Origin: JAJFUV01 sp964384215
GTDB taxonomy: Bacteria; Acidobacteriota; Terriglobia; Bryobacterales; Bryobacteraceae
DNA: 64,000 nucleotides
Reading direction: 5' to 3'
NCBI GenBank assembly: GCA_964384215.1
Contig: CAYLLB010000010.1
Span: 60,561-124,560 of the forward strand
Shown here: piece by piece, positions 54,837 through 63,452 of the stretch
Numbering within the stretch: the first letter of the stretch is position 1
Layout: each line of letters starts with the position of its first letter
Position numbers and translations under genes: made by a program
The notes under the pieces: model-generated
What the model was told of the DNA's origin: nothing
Database searches by the model: none
The model's input: only the letters and a program-made list of their open reading frames with translations

Positions 54837-56078
54837 ATGATGTCCAACAAGATTGACCGCCGCCGGGTGCTGCAGTGCACCGTGGCGCCGCTATTCGTGC
54901 CGCGGAGCGTATTCGGAGCCAATGACCGCATCAATGTCGGGATCATCGGCACTGGTGGACGCGGAAATCTGCTGATCGACCAATTGCCGGAGAAGGGCCG
55001 GATTGTCGCAGCCGCGGATTGTTTCTTCCAGCGCTGCCAGAACGCGGCGGCCAAACGTAAGGCCGGCTGGAAGCTGTACGAGGACTACCGCAAGCTGCTC
55101 GATAGCAAGGACGTCGATGCCGTGGTCGTTGCCACCCACGACCACGGCCGCGTGCTGACCTGCATCCACGCCTGCCAGGCCGGAAAGGACGTGTACGCCG
55201 AGAAGCCCCTGACGGTCTACATCGAGGAGGGGCGCGCGCTGGTGAAGGCCGCGCGAAAGTACAAGCGCGTGTTCCAGGTTGGAAGCCAGCAGCGCTCCAT
55301 GGCCATGAACCGCATCGCCTGCGAGTTCGTCCGCAAGGGCGGCCTAGGCAAGATCAAGCTGGTCGAGGCCTGCAACTACACCAGTTCCAAGCGGGACCCG
55401 GGGCTGCCCGAAGAACCCGTGCCCGCAACTCTGAACTGGGACATGTGGCAGAACTTCACCGCCGCGCGTCCGTACAACAAGAAGCTGCACGGCGGCTGGA
55501 TGGGCTGGTGGGATTACTCGGGCGGAGAGATGACCAACTGGGGCGCGCACGGATTGGACATGATCCAATGCGCTCTCGGCACGGACGGCACGGGCCCCGT
55601 GGAATGGTGGCCACTCGAAGACGGGCCCAAGGACTCCATCGGATTCCGCTACGCCAACGGCGTGACCGTGCGCCTTGACCAGCCTCCGGGGCCGATCATG
55701 GGTGGCGCCACGTTCATAGGAGAGAAGGGCAAGATCGAGATCATCCGCAATAATTTCCGGACCGAGCCGCGCGGCATGATCAAGGACCTCCCCAGCCGCG
55801 AGGAAGTGCAGAAATGGCGCGACGATGTGGCTCTGTGGCAGGCGCGCTACCACATGGAGAACTGGCTCGACTGCATCCGCACGCGCGCGACGCCCGTGGC
55901 GGACGTCGAGATCGGCCACCGTTCGATCAGCATCGCGCACCTGGCCAACATCACGCGTCAGCTGAACCGTAAGCTCCAATGGAATCCGCGCAAGGAGCGT
56001 TTTGTAGGCGACAAGGAAGCCAACCGTATGGTGAACCGCCCCCGCCGCAAAGGCTACGAACTGCCCGTGAAGGCGTAA
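54837..56078 (+). CDS. Gfo/Idh/MocA-family oxidoreductase
   Basis: A 413-residue protein with the ribosome-binding site AGGAG. The N-terminus is Tat-like (DRRRVLQCTVAPLFVPRSVFG). A Rossmann fold with INVGIIGTGGRGN binds NAD(P). The catalytic-site consensus EKPLT (residues about 122-126) follows. The C-terminal sheet domain contains WMGWWDYSGGEMTNWGAHGLDM, typical of the secreted planctomycete/acidobacterial clade. It probably oxidises or interconverts a sugar. A paralogue begins at 63453. It ends before a hairpin shared with the convergent epimerase gene. Confidence 0.9.
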   Translation: MMSNKIDRRRVLQCTVAPLFVPRSVFGANDRINVGIIGTGGRGNLLIDQLPEKGRIVAAADCFFQRCQNAAAKRKAGWKLYEDYRKLLDSKDVDAVVVATHDHGRVLTCIHACQAGKDVYAEKPLTVYIEEGRALVKAARKYKRVFQVGSQQRSMAMNRIACEFVRKGGLGKIKLVEACNYTSSKRDPGLPEEPVPATLNWDMWQNFTAARPYNKKLHGGWMGWWDYSGGEMTNWGAHGLDMIQCALGTDGTGPVEWWPLEDGPKDSIGFRYANGVTVRLDQPPGPIMGGATFIGEKGKIEIIRNNFRTEPRGMIKDLPSREEVQKWRDDVALWQARYHMENWLDCIRTRATPVADVEIGHRSISIAHLANITRQLNRKLQWNPRKERFVGDKEANRMVNRPRRKGYELPVKA

Positions 56079-56087
56079 CGGAGAGCG

Positions 56088-56114
56088 AGGGGACAGCCGT
56101 GCGGCCGGTCCCCT
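56088..56114. terminator. Bidirectional hairpin between convergent genes
   Basis: AGGGGAC (56088-56094) pairs perfectly with GTCCCCT (56108-56114). An inner CCG-TG-CGG hairpin further stabilises the loop. It lies in the 43-base gap between convergent genes. There is no clear T-run, so termination may depend on the stem alone or on Rho. Confidence 0.45.
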
Positions 56115-56121
56115 ATGAGTG

Positions 56122-57372
56122 TCAGCTCGGGAAGACCCGGGCGATGTGGCGTTCGTAAAGGTTCAGCGTCACGTTGCGGGCGATGGGCTCTTCGCAAGCT
56201 TCCAGCATGCCTAGGTAGCGCGCACCCAGCTTGGCCGCCACTTTGTAACCCACGTGCAGCAACTGGCGCATGTGCGGATTGTAAGCGGGGCAGGACGAGT
56301 CGTGACGCAATGCGCTTGTGAATTCCTGCGACGTCCAAGTATCCACTTGGGTTGGCTCGGGCAGGCGGTCGGGATCGATGTCGATCACGGCCGCGTAAGG
56401 CGCGCACAACGCCTCGCGATTCGCAAAAGCCTGGGCGTACACCTGTTTGGCGAGCGCCAGGCCGTCGCCGCCCGCTTCGGCGAGCCCGATAATCTCTTCG
56501 AGCCACGTGGTCCCGGCCGTCTTCAGGTGCACACCGGCACCGGACTTTTCGAGCGAACGGCGGATGGCCGGATAGATCGAAAACTTGTCGCTGCCTGAAT
56601 GCACGCTCAGCTTGAGGTTGGCGGGCAGGCCGTAATGCGACACGGCGTATGCGATCACGGCAATGTCGCTGGAGAACTCGCGCTCGAACTGAGCCGCATC
56701 GCCCTCGTAGTCAACACCCTTGTTGAAGCGGCCGGTGAATTTCGGCGCGATGGTCTGCACCGGAATATGCTCATCGGCAATAGCGGCAAGGATGACGAGC
56801 AGTTCGGGCGGCGTTTGCGGCAGGTCGGTCTCGTCCATCGAAACTTCCGTAATGAAGTTACCCGCGCCTTTGTGCGATTCGATGTGACGGTAGATGCGCC
56901 CGGCTTCGCTGGCTGCGCAGAGGTACTTGGAGGCCATCCTCATCGTCGTTTCGCTGGAGAGATGGACGGGCACGTCGAGCCCCGGCACCTCGATGGAGCG
57001 GGTCATCTCGGGATGGCGCCTCAGAAATGCGGCGATCTCGGCAAGCCCCACCGGACTGCTAATCGCGGAGGCGACATCGATGGTGTAGAAATCGCAGGCA
57101 TCCAGAAAACCGCCGACGTTGTCGATGTTGATGTGATCGGCGTCGACAAAGTAGTTGCGCTTCCAACCAAGATCGGCGACGGCCTGGCCGGCCGCCTTGC
57201 GGGCGCTCAAAGGCTCGGAGCCCACAATACTGTGCTCGCGGTAAGACTTGTTCCAGACCGGAACCACATCCACGCCCTTTTCGGCGGCTTTCATGCAAGC
57301 GGCGAGTTGCGGCCGGGCCTGGTGCGCGAAGCGGTCGCCCACACCAATGGAATACTTATCCAGAGTCAACAT
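56122..57372 (-). CDS. UxaE-like tagaturonate/sugar-acid epimerase
   Basis: A 416-residue protein from ATG 57372. Conserved-looking segments are YFVDADHINIDNVGGFLDAC and DFYTIDVASAI; EIPVGL-type helices follow, then KFTGRFNKGVDYEGD and KLSVHSGSDKFSIYP. These match my memory of the UxaE tagaturonate epimerase family (DUF4882/PF16257-like), which interconverts D-tagaturonate and D-fructuronate. The DADH and HSGSDK motifs carry metal-binding or catalytic acidic and His residues. The assignment is by recall of motifs only. It is the last gene of the SorC operon, 10 bases after the glpD-like gene. The substrate here may differ. Confidence 0.6.
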   Translation of the reverse strand: MLTLDKYSIGVGDRFAHQARPQLAACMKAAEKGVDVVPVWNKSYREHSIVGSEPLSARKAAGQAVADLGWKRNYFVDADHINIDNVGGFLDACDFYTIDVASAISSPVGLAEIAAFLRRHPEMTRSIEVPGLDVPVHLSSETTMRMASKYLCAASEAGRIYRHIESHKGAGNFITEVSMDETDLPQTPPELLVILAAIADEHIPVQTIAPKFTGRFNKGVDYEGDAAQFEREFSSDIAVIAYAVSHYGLPANLKLSVHSGSDKFSIYPAIRRSLEKSGAGVHLKTAGTTWLEEIIGLAEAGGDGLALAKQVYAQAFANREALCAPYAAVIDIDPDRLPEPTQVDTWTSQEFTSALRHDSSCPAYNPHMRQLLHVGYKVAAKLGARYLGMLEACEEPIARNVTLNLYERHIARVFPS

Positions 57373-57382
57373 GACACTTTCA

Positions 57383-58816
57383 TCATAGGGCGCTCGGCAA
57401 AGTGGGTGCGTATTTCGCTTCGTACCGGGAGAGTTCATCGCGCGTCCGTTCCGCACTCCAGCCGAGCGCACCGGCCATCCAAGCGGCCGCCGTGCGTGCC
57501 ATCTGCTGGTCGTAGCCGTGATAGAAATGCCAACTGGTGCGCCGGCACATCAGGTCGTCCAGATGTTCAGGCCACTCTTCAGCGCAGACGGCGGCAACCA
57601 CATCGCGTTCGAACGGCGGCGGCAACAGCCCGCTCCAGGGCGGCGTGGCTTCGAGAAGCGGCGTGGTGCTGGTCCGCGAGGGCGGCAAACTGGTCTTGAA
57701 GTACTCGCCGATGCGGTCCACGGTCTGCTCGGCCATCAGGCGGTAAGTGGTCAGCTTGCCGCCGGCAACCTCGAACCAGCCCAGCCGGCTCATGTGGATC
57801 TGGTGCGCGCGGGAGATGTCGCTGGGGGCGCCGGATCGCACGCGGCGCGGCGCGATGAGCGGACGCACACCGGCCCACGTCGCAATCACGTCGCCGGAAC
57901 CAAGGTGCAGATCCGGAAATGCCTGATTGACGGCGTCGAGGATGTAAGCAATGTCCGACGGATCGGCCGCCGGATCAGCCAGATCGCCGGCGAAATCGGT
58001 GTCGGTCGTTCCCAGGATGACGCGCTCGCCCCAGGGAATCACGAAGAGGATACGGCGGCGCTCGGCGAGAACCACTGCCTCGGGCACCGGCAGCCGTCTA
58101 CGGTCAATTACGAGGTGGACGCCCTTGGTCAAGCGCAGCCGCACACGGCTGTGGGGAATGCGGGATGCCCAGGCACCGGCGGCATTGACCACACTCTTGG
58201 CGAGCACGTCCACAACACCGCCGGCGCGCTCGTCGGCGATGGTGCAGCGCCACTGGCCGGGTTCGCGAAAGCCGTTGACCAGGCGGGAGTAGCTGGCGAC
58301 CGAAGCCCCGTGTGCGACGGCGGAGCGTAGCGTATCAATCACCAGGCGCGCGTCATTGGTGAAGCCGTCGAAATAGCGCACGCCGCCGGTGAGGCGACCG
58401 CTCGCGAGTCCCGGTAGCATGGTAAGCATCTCGGTGACCGACAGCGTTGAGCAGCGCCCGAGGTTGCCCGTGCCGCATAGCAGGTCGTAAATGCGAACGC
58501 CGATCGAAAGCTTCCATCGCTGCCACTCGGTCCGCCGGCGCGTGGGAAACAGGAAGGGCAGCGGGGCCGCCAGGTGCGGCGCGATGCGCGCCAGGGTCAT
58601 CTTTTCACGGCTGGCTTCACGCACCAGGCCGATGCGACCTTGAGCCAGATAACGCAAACCTCCGTGAAGCAGACGCGAGGAACGGCTGCTGGTGCCCGAA
58701 GCGAAGTCCGCACGATCCACCAGTTTCACGCGAAGACCGCGCATGGCCGCGTCGCGCGCCACGCCGGCGCCGACAATCCCGCCGCCAATCACCAGCACGT
58801 CGTAAACGTCGTTCAT
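57383..58816 (-). CDS. GlpD-like FAD-dependent glycerol-3-phosphate (polyol-phosphate) dehydrogenase
   Basis: A 477-residue protein from ATG 58816. The FAD-binding Rossmann motif DVLVIGGGIVGAGVARDAAMRG is followed by TSSRSSRLLHGGLRYL, diagnostic of the GlpD family. RLTKGVHLVID and VILGTTDTDF are conserved, and a C-terminal helical domain (about 365-470) closes the protein. It oxidises a phosphorylated polyol to a keto-phosphate, passing electrons to quinone. Homologues such as EryB act on erythritol phosphate, so the substrate need not be glycerol-3-phosphate. Its ATG overlaps the phosphatase stop by 4 bases. Confidence 0.85.
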   Translation of the reverse strand: MNDVYDVLVIGGGIVGAGVARDAAMRGLRVKLVDRADFASGTSSRSSRLLHGGLRYLAQGRIGLVREASREKMTLARIAPHLAAPLPFLFPTRRRTEWQRWKLSIGVRIYDLLCGTGNLGRCSTLSVTEMLTMLPGLASGRLTGGVRYFDGFTNDARLVIDTLRSAVAHGASVASYSRLVNGFREPGQWRCTIADERAGGVVDVLAKSVVNAAGAWASRIPHSRVRLRLTKGVHLVIDRRRLPVPEAVVLAERRRILFVIPWGERVILGTTDTDFAGDLADPAADPSDIAYILDAVNQAFPDLHLGSGDVIATWAGVRPLIAPRRVRSGAPSDISRAHQIHMSRLGWFEVAGGKLTTYRLMAEQTVDRIGEYFKTSLPPSRTSTTPLLEATPPWSGLLPPPFERDVVAAVCAEEWPEHLDDLMCRRTSWHFYHGYDQQMARTAAAWMAGALGWSAERTRDELSRYEAKYAPTLPSAL

Positions 58817-59634
58817 AACGGGGGTGCCTCCGCGCGCGCTTCGCATAAAGATCGGCCGAATTCGCCGACGTCGATCACCACCATGTCCGGCGGCGGCTGC
58901 CTGCGGGCGGCCTCCGCGGCCGTGGCTTCACCCGAAAGCACGAGCACTGCCAGCGCACCGGCTCGCTGGGCGAGTTCAACATCCGTGTAAAGGCGATCAC
59001 CGACCATGGCCATCTCGCCCACCGCGACCCCGCGTCGTTTCGCAAGCGCGCGCAGGATCGATGGATCTGGCTTGCCTAGAACTACAGGTTTGCGGCCGCC
59101 CGTCGCGGCCTCCAGACAAGCGCAGATCGAACCGCAATCCACGAGTACGGTCGGTTCGCTGGTCGGGCAGACGTAGTCCGGGTGGGTGGCCAGATACGGC
59201 AGGCCCCGGCTGATCCACCACGCTGTGCGGCACAGGCGCGCATAGTCGAGAGTCGTGTCGAATCCAACCACCACGGCTTGGGGATCGTTCCAATCGACCG
59301 CGAAGCCTTCCTCTTCAAATTGTGCGCACAGGCTGGGCGTGCCGAGCAGCGCGATGCGGCGAACGCCCGCGAATTCGTCGCGCAGATAGGCAATGGTCGA
59401 GTCGGCCGCCGTGTAAATGTCGTCGCCGGTGGTGGGAATCCCCAGGTTGCGCAGCTTCGAAACGTAATCGGCGCGGCTGCGCGAGGTGTTGTTGGTCAGA
59501 AAAGTGTACCCGATGCCAAGGGAATCGAGCGTGGAGAGAAACGGCAGCGTTGTGTCGAACAGGCGCGAGCCGCTGTAAAGCGTGCCGTCCATGTCGAGCA
59601 CTACGTGGCGAAGGCGGGTGAGCCTGGAGTTCAT
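58813..59634 (-). CDS. HAD-superfamily sugar phosphatase, AraL/NagD-like
   Basis: A 273-residue protein with motif I LDMDGTLYSGS (nucleophile Asp near 14, second Asp at 16). FLTNNTSRSRADYVSKLRNLGI is the C2-cap signature of the NagD/AraL/GlpP-type branch. Motif III/IV appears as VLGKPDPSIL and AMVGDRLYTDVELAQRAG. AraL in Bacillus and related enzymes dephosphorylate sugar and polyol phosphates. The gene overlaps both neighbours by 4 bases. Confidence 0.88.
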   Translation of the reverse strand: MNSRLTRLRHVVLDMDGTLYSGSRLFDTTLPFLSTLDSLGIGYTFLTNNTSRSRADYVSKLRNLGIPTTGDDIYTAADSTIAYLRDEFAGVRRIALLGTPSLCAQFEEEGFAVDWNDPQAVVVGFDTTLDYARLCRTAWWISRGLPYLATHPDYVCPTSEPTVLVDCGSICACLEAATGGRKPVVLGKPDPSILRALAKRRGVAVGEMAMVGDRLYTDVELAQRAGALAVLVLSGEATAAEAARRQPPPDMVVIDVGEFGRSLCEARAEAPPL

Positions 59635-60968
59635 ACGCGCGCTTCCTCCGGGTAGAGCCGGTCGAGCAGTTCGGTCAAGAGGCCGGTCCGGCGCGCCAGG
59701 TCGAGCACGGTGTAACGCCGGCGAATGTGATAGGCCTCCAGATAGCTGCGTTTGAGCCGCGCGCGGGAGATGCCGATTTCAGTGGAGTCGGCGGGGGCGC
59801 CGGCCTCGGCGAGCATTTGCGCCGCCTCCGCGCGGGACAGGAGATGCTTGGACAAACGCGCACGGAGCGATGGCCAGCCTTCCTTAAGCGCCGTCAGCTC
59901 AGAGCGAAGTCGCGCCCTGTCGATGTACTTTGCGCCGCTCTCTTTACGCGCTGTGGCTGCGAGTTCCACCTGCGGGAACAGCGCGGCGATCTCACGATCG
60001 TTCTCAGCCGCATCGGGCCAGCGGGAAACGGCCGCATCGATATCGAGCCCGTCGAGGCCGCGAGCGAGGACCGCTTCGTAGAGCGCCAGGGAAGCGAGCG
60101 AACCGATGCCCACTTTGAAGCCGTGCGATGGCGCAGCGCCCCGGTAGGTGTGATGCTGCATGTCCCAGAGATGGCTGAACTGGTGCTCGGCACCGGAGGC
60201 CGGACGGCTAGAGCAAGCCGCCTGCATGGCGAAGCCCGTCATCATCAAGCCGGTCACCAGGCGGCGCAGGGCCTCCGGCTCGCGCCGGCGCACGGCGGCG
60301 GGATCGGCGATCCAGGCGCGCAGCGAGGATTGCACGGTGTTCCAGACCGCCGCATCGATCGGCTCCACGCAGCAAGCGTCCGCGACAATCCAATCCGCGC
60401 CGGCAGGGCATTTCGCGAGCAGGTCCGCGTAGCCGGAGGCGTTCATCCCCTCCGGCGCGTTCTGGATAACGTCCAGATCCGCCACCACGCCGAGCGGCGC
60501 GGGACACGGAAAGGTCTGCTTGGAACCCTGGTACAGAATGGATGCGCCGAAGGAAGTGTAGCCGTCCATGCTGGCTGCCGTCGCTACCGTCATGTAGGGG
60601 CGGTGGCGCCGGCCGGAGGCTAGCTTCGTCAGATCATTGATGGTGCCGGACCCGACGGCGACACCGATGGTGCCCGCCGGCTCCAGATACGTTTCGACGC
60701 GCTCGACTAAAGGCATTTCGGCGTGAATGCGGGGCCCCAGAATCAAGGGTTCGAGGCATGTCTGGCCGGCGGCGCGCAGCGAGTCATAGACGTCCGCGCC
60801 GGCGGCGGTGAAAGTATTCTCGTCCGCAACAATCGCGGCCGTCCTGCCGCCGAACAGCGAGGCGAACACCCCGGCCGCCTCGCGCCGCGCGCCATTGCTC
60901 ACACGCAGGCAACGCGTGTCTCGCGCCGCACGGAGCGCTGCATCGAGCAATGCCGGCTCGGCCGTCAT
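59631..60968 (-). CDS. Glycerol-1-phosphate dehydrogenase (AraM/EgsA)-like protein
   Basis: A 445-residue protein, longer than AraM (about 394). The dinucleotide-binding motif GSGTINDLTKLAS is near 103-115, followed by YMTVATAASMDGYTSFGAS. Metal-ligand His residues are in EHQFSHLWDM and APSHGFKVGIG. This is the iron/zinc-dependent alcohol dehydrogenase branch that makes sn-glycerol-1-phosphate from DHAP in Bacillus (AraM) and archaea (EgsA). An extra C-terminal helical part (about 370-445) is present. Stop and start overlaps of 4 bases tie it to the regulator and the phosphatase genes. Confidence 0.85.
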   Translation of the reverse strand: MTAEPALLDAALRAARDTRCLRVSNGARREAAGVFASLFGGRTAAIVADENTFTAAGADVYDSLRAAGQTCLEPLILGPRIHAEMPLVERVETYLEPAGTIGVAVGSGTINDLTKLASGRRHRPYMTVATAASMDGYTSFGASILYQGSKQTFPCPAPLGVVADLDVIQNAPEGMNASGYADLLAKCPAGADWIVADACCVEPIDAAVWNTVQSSLRAWIADPAAVRRREPEALRRLVTGLMMTGFAMQAACSSRPASGAEHQFSHLWDMQHHTYRGAAPSHGFKVGIGSLASLALYEAVLARGLDGLDIDAAVSRWPDAAENDREIAALFPQVELAATARKESGAKYIDRARLRSELTALKEGWPSLRARLSKHLLSRAEAAQMLAEAGAPADSTEIGISRARLKRSYLEAYHIRRRYTVLDLARRTGLLTELLDRLYPEEARV

Positions 60969-61930
60969 TGGGTCTCCCCAAGTACGCAGCGCGCGCCGCG
61001 CTCATCGATGACCAGCGTCTTGATCAAGCCACCCCGCGCGGCGGCACGGATCGCCGCGGCGCGGTCCCCTCCGGCGACGATCGCCGCCACATTGCGAACC
61101 CGTTGCAACTCCTTGAAGCTGATACTGACCACGCGGGAACGCAAGGGCGTGTCGAGTTCGTTGCCGTCGGCGTCGTAAAAGCGGCCCATGATTTCTCCCA
61201 CAGCACGGGCTTTTCGGAGCATGTCGTGCTCTCGCGGGCCGATCACCTTGCGCTCGACGAAGACGGAGTTTTGCGGCGTCCCGATGCCAACCAGCGCCAG
61301 GCTGGCTTTCGAGATCCGGTGGAACACACCTGCCACCTGCTCCAGTTCGAGCAGACGGCGGCAGGTCTCCGCATCCGGCAGCAGGGCGGGCGCATTCAGA
61401 GTGAGGAAAGCGCCACTCCACCGGTGCGCCAACGCGCGGCAAAGTTCGAGAGCGTCGTAAGTGCCGGGGCTTGAGTCAATGTTGCCCATGGTTTGAATGA
61501 ATGTGACGTCGGCCGCGGCGGACTCGGGCTTCATGTGCTGAACCAGGGCCTGCATGGAACGCCCACCCCCTACTGCCACTGTGCTTGCCGGGGCGATCCA
61601 CTGGGAAACTAAGCGTCCGGCGAAGTAGCCGATGGACTGCCGCAGATCCTGAGCGGTCTGCTCCGGGATGGAGTGGATCACGATGGCCTCGGCAAGTCCA
61701 AGCTCTTTGCGCAGGCGCCGTTCGAGTTCAGGCCGGCGTGGATTGTAGTCCGGCACGGTGATCTGAACGATGCCGCGCTCGCGAGCGTAAGCGAGCAGGC
61801 GCGAGACCTTGGATTGCGACACGCCGGCGAGATGGGCGACTTCCGTTTGCGTGAGACCGTCGATATAGTAAAGCCTGGCCGCGAGGAGGAGTTGATCCTC
61901 GCGGGGTGGTGTTTCGGGGGCAACTTGCAT
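60965..61930 (-). CDS. SorC-family sugar-responsive transcriptional regulator
   Basis: A 321-residue protein from ATG 61930. Near 15-60, the helix-turn-helix reads AARLYYIDGLTQTEVAHLAGVSQSKVSRLL. The sugar-binding SorC domain includes VAVGGGRSMQALVQHM and LALVGIGTPQNSVFV. The upstream ATG at 61963 (MDRLAFILSII) is an alternative, but it would place the operator inside the gene. Such regulators respond to phosphorylated sugars or polyols. EryD of the erythritol system belongs to the same family. It is the first gene of the operon. Confidence 0.9.
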   Translation of the reverse strand: MQVAPETPPREDQLLLAARLYYIDGLTQTEVAHLAGVSQSKVSRLLAYARERGIVQITVPDYNPRRPELERRLRKELGLAEAIVIHSIPEQTAQDLRQSIGYFAGRLVSQWIAPASTVAVGGGRSMQALVQHMKPESAAADVTFIQTMGNIDSSPGTYDALELCRALAHRWSGAFLTLNAPALLPDAETCRRLLELEQVAGVFHRISKASLALVGIGTPQNSVFVERKVIGPREHDMLRKARAVGEIMGRFYDADGNELDTPLRSRVVSISFKELQRVRNVAAIVAGGDRAAAIRAAARGGLIKTLVIDERGARCVLGETQ

Positions 61931-61954
61931 AATTATGCTAAGTATAAATGCTAA
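61927..61954. promoter_or_regulatory. SorC-type operator and promoter
   Basis: The 12-bp perfect palindrome GCATAATTATGC (61927-61938) contains the regulator's ATG. On the minus strand, TTAGCAT occurs twice, 13 bases apart (61935-61941 and 61948-61954). TATACT (61941-61946, minus) is a good -10 box; transcription would start about 4 bases before the ATG. The overlap of promoter, repeats and start codon suits autoregulation. Confidence 0.55.
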
Positions 61955-62042
61955 CCGATCCATCCTAAGCCCGCCGGCGGCCCGCGTCAAGCACCTTGTC
62001 GCGCGTAACCCGGCACCCGCGGCAAGCGTCCAGATATCGGCG

Positions 62043-63422
62043 ATGAAGTCCTGGCGATGGATGGCGGCTGCGTTTCTGTGTGCCGGTGTTATGTCCGGCC
62101 AGGTGCCTGGGCCTCTCGGCGATCCGTTCCCCACCGGGCCGCCGGCGGGGCAATCGGGCGGGAGCGGCAAGCGGGAGCCTCGCGCGGAGGGTCTGCTGCT
62201 GGCTTTCAGCGGCACGGTTCAGAAGATCGACGCAAAGGCCATGGTGTTGAAAACGGAAGATGGCAGGGAGTTGCGCATCTTCATCACGAAGAGCACGCGG
62301 TTCGTGCGCGACGGCGAAACGCTGAAATCGGTCACATTGAAGCCTGGAACCCTGGTGACCGCCGAAGTGAGGCAGAGCGCGGATTTCTTCCTGTACGCGG
62401 TGACCGTGCAAATCATGAAGGACGTCGCGCCCGCAGAGGCGTCCAAAGCGGCGCCGTCTGCCGCCGAAGCTGCGGAACAGGCCCGCCCAACCACGACCAT
62501 GGCTCCGGCCCCGGCGGTGGATCCCGACGACGGGGGACCACCGAAGATCAAACGCGGGAAGCCGGATCGTGTTGTTCGCGCCGAACGGGAAGCGGCGGCG
62601 CGCGTGGCCACCCCGGCGGCAGCGCCGGCGCCGAGCGTGTCCCTCGACTTGCCGATGGAAGACCCTCAGATCATCAAGGCGCGCGAGGCGGCCAACGAGT
62701 TCACCTCGTCGCTGCCGAACTATCTGGTGCGGCAGTACACCACGCGCTATTGGAGCGACACGGCCAAGGTGGACTGGCGGCCGCTCGACGTGTTGTCGCT
62801 CACGGTGGTGTATGAAAACGGGAAGGAGAGCTACCGCAACGTCCGCGTGAACAACAAGCTCGTGAGCAAGCCACTCGAAACGCTCAGCGGAACAGTGTCG
62901 CGCGGCGAGTTCGGCTCCACGCTCGCCGACCTGCTCTCCACTTCCACGAATGCAGACTTCCGCCGGCGCGGCACAGCGCAGATCGGCGGGCGCACGGCGT
63001 GGCGCTTCGATTTCAACGTGGAACTGGCCAATTCACACTGGACGATCCGCATCGGATCCCAATCCATACGTCCGGCTTACAAGGGCACGATCTGGGTAGA
63101 CCGCGATACTTCTCGGGTGCTGCGCATCGAGATGCAGGCGGTGAACCTTCCCGGCGACTATCCGCTGGACGTGACCGAGTGGGTCGTGGAGTACGGCTCG
63201 GTGAAACTGGGCACGAGGGAGTTCCTGGTGCCGGTGAAGGCGGAAGCGCTGGCCTGCTGGAGAGGCTCGGCACAGTGCAGCCGGAACGCGCCCGAGTTTC
63301 GCAACTACCGGAGGTTCACGGGCGAATCGGATTTGTTCTTAACGGAATCGACGGTGGATTTCGGCGGCGAAGCCGCAGGTGCCCCCGAAACTCCTCGGCC
63401 GCCCCAGCCTGCGAAGCCTTGA
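62043..63422 (+). CDS. Hypothetical secreted protein
   Basis: A 459-residue protein from ATG 62043 with a signal peptide (WRWMAAAFLCAGVMSGQ). Residues about 50-125 form a small beta-barrel-like domain (GTVQKIDAKAMVLKTEDGRELRIFI), similar to the OB/DUF5666-like repeats of acidobacterial proteins. A low-complexity Pro/Ala-rich linker (about 125-200) follows. A larger beta-rich C-terminal domain (about 215-430) contains LPNYLVRQYTTRYWSD and VDRDTSRVLRIEMQAVNLP, resembling LolA/outer-membrane lipoprotein-sorting-like folds. The role is unknown. It is divergent from the SorC gene. Confidence 0.65.
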   Translation: MKSWRWMAAAFLCAGVMSGQVPGPLGDPFPTGPPAGQSGGSGKREPRAEGLLLAFSGTVQKIDAKAMVLKTEDGRELRIFITKSTRFVRDGETLKSVTLKPGTLVTAEVRQSADFFLYAVTVQIMKDVAPAEASKAAPSAAEAAEQARPTTTMAPAPAVDPDDGGPPKIKRGKPDRVVRAEREAAARVATPAAAPAPSVSLDLPMEDPQIIKAREAANEFTSSLPNYLVRQYTTRYWSDTAKVDWRPLDVLSLTVVYENGKESYRNVRVNNKLVSKPLETLSGTVSRGEFGSTLADLLSTSTNADFRRRGTAQIGGRTAWRFDFNVELANSHWTIRIGSQSIRPAYKGTIWVDRDTSRVLRIEMQAVNLPGDYPLDVTEWVVEYGSVKLGTREFLVPVKAEALACWRGSAQCSRNAPEFRNYRRFTGESDLFLTESTVDFGGEAAGAPETPRPPQPAKP

Positions 63423-63446
63423 GGCGTGCCGCCAAGGCGATATAAT
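63419..63446 (+). promoter_or_regulatory. Promoter of the second Gfo/Idh/MocA gene, probably leaderless
   Basis: TTGAGG (63419-63424), a 16-base spacer and a perfect TATAAT (63441-63446) lie over the stop codon of the previous gene. The start codon is only 7 bases after the -10 box, about where transcription would begin, and no Shine-Dalgarno sequence exists. Confidence 0.6.
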
Positions 63447-63452
63447 CCGCGT

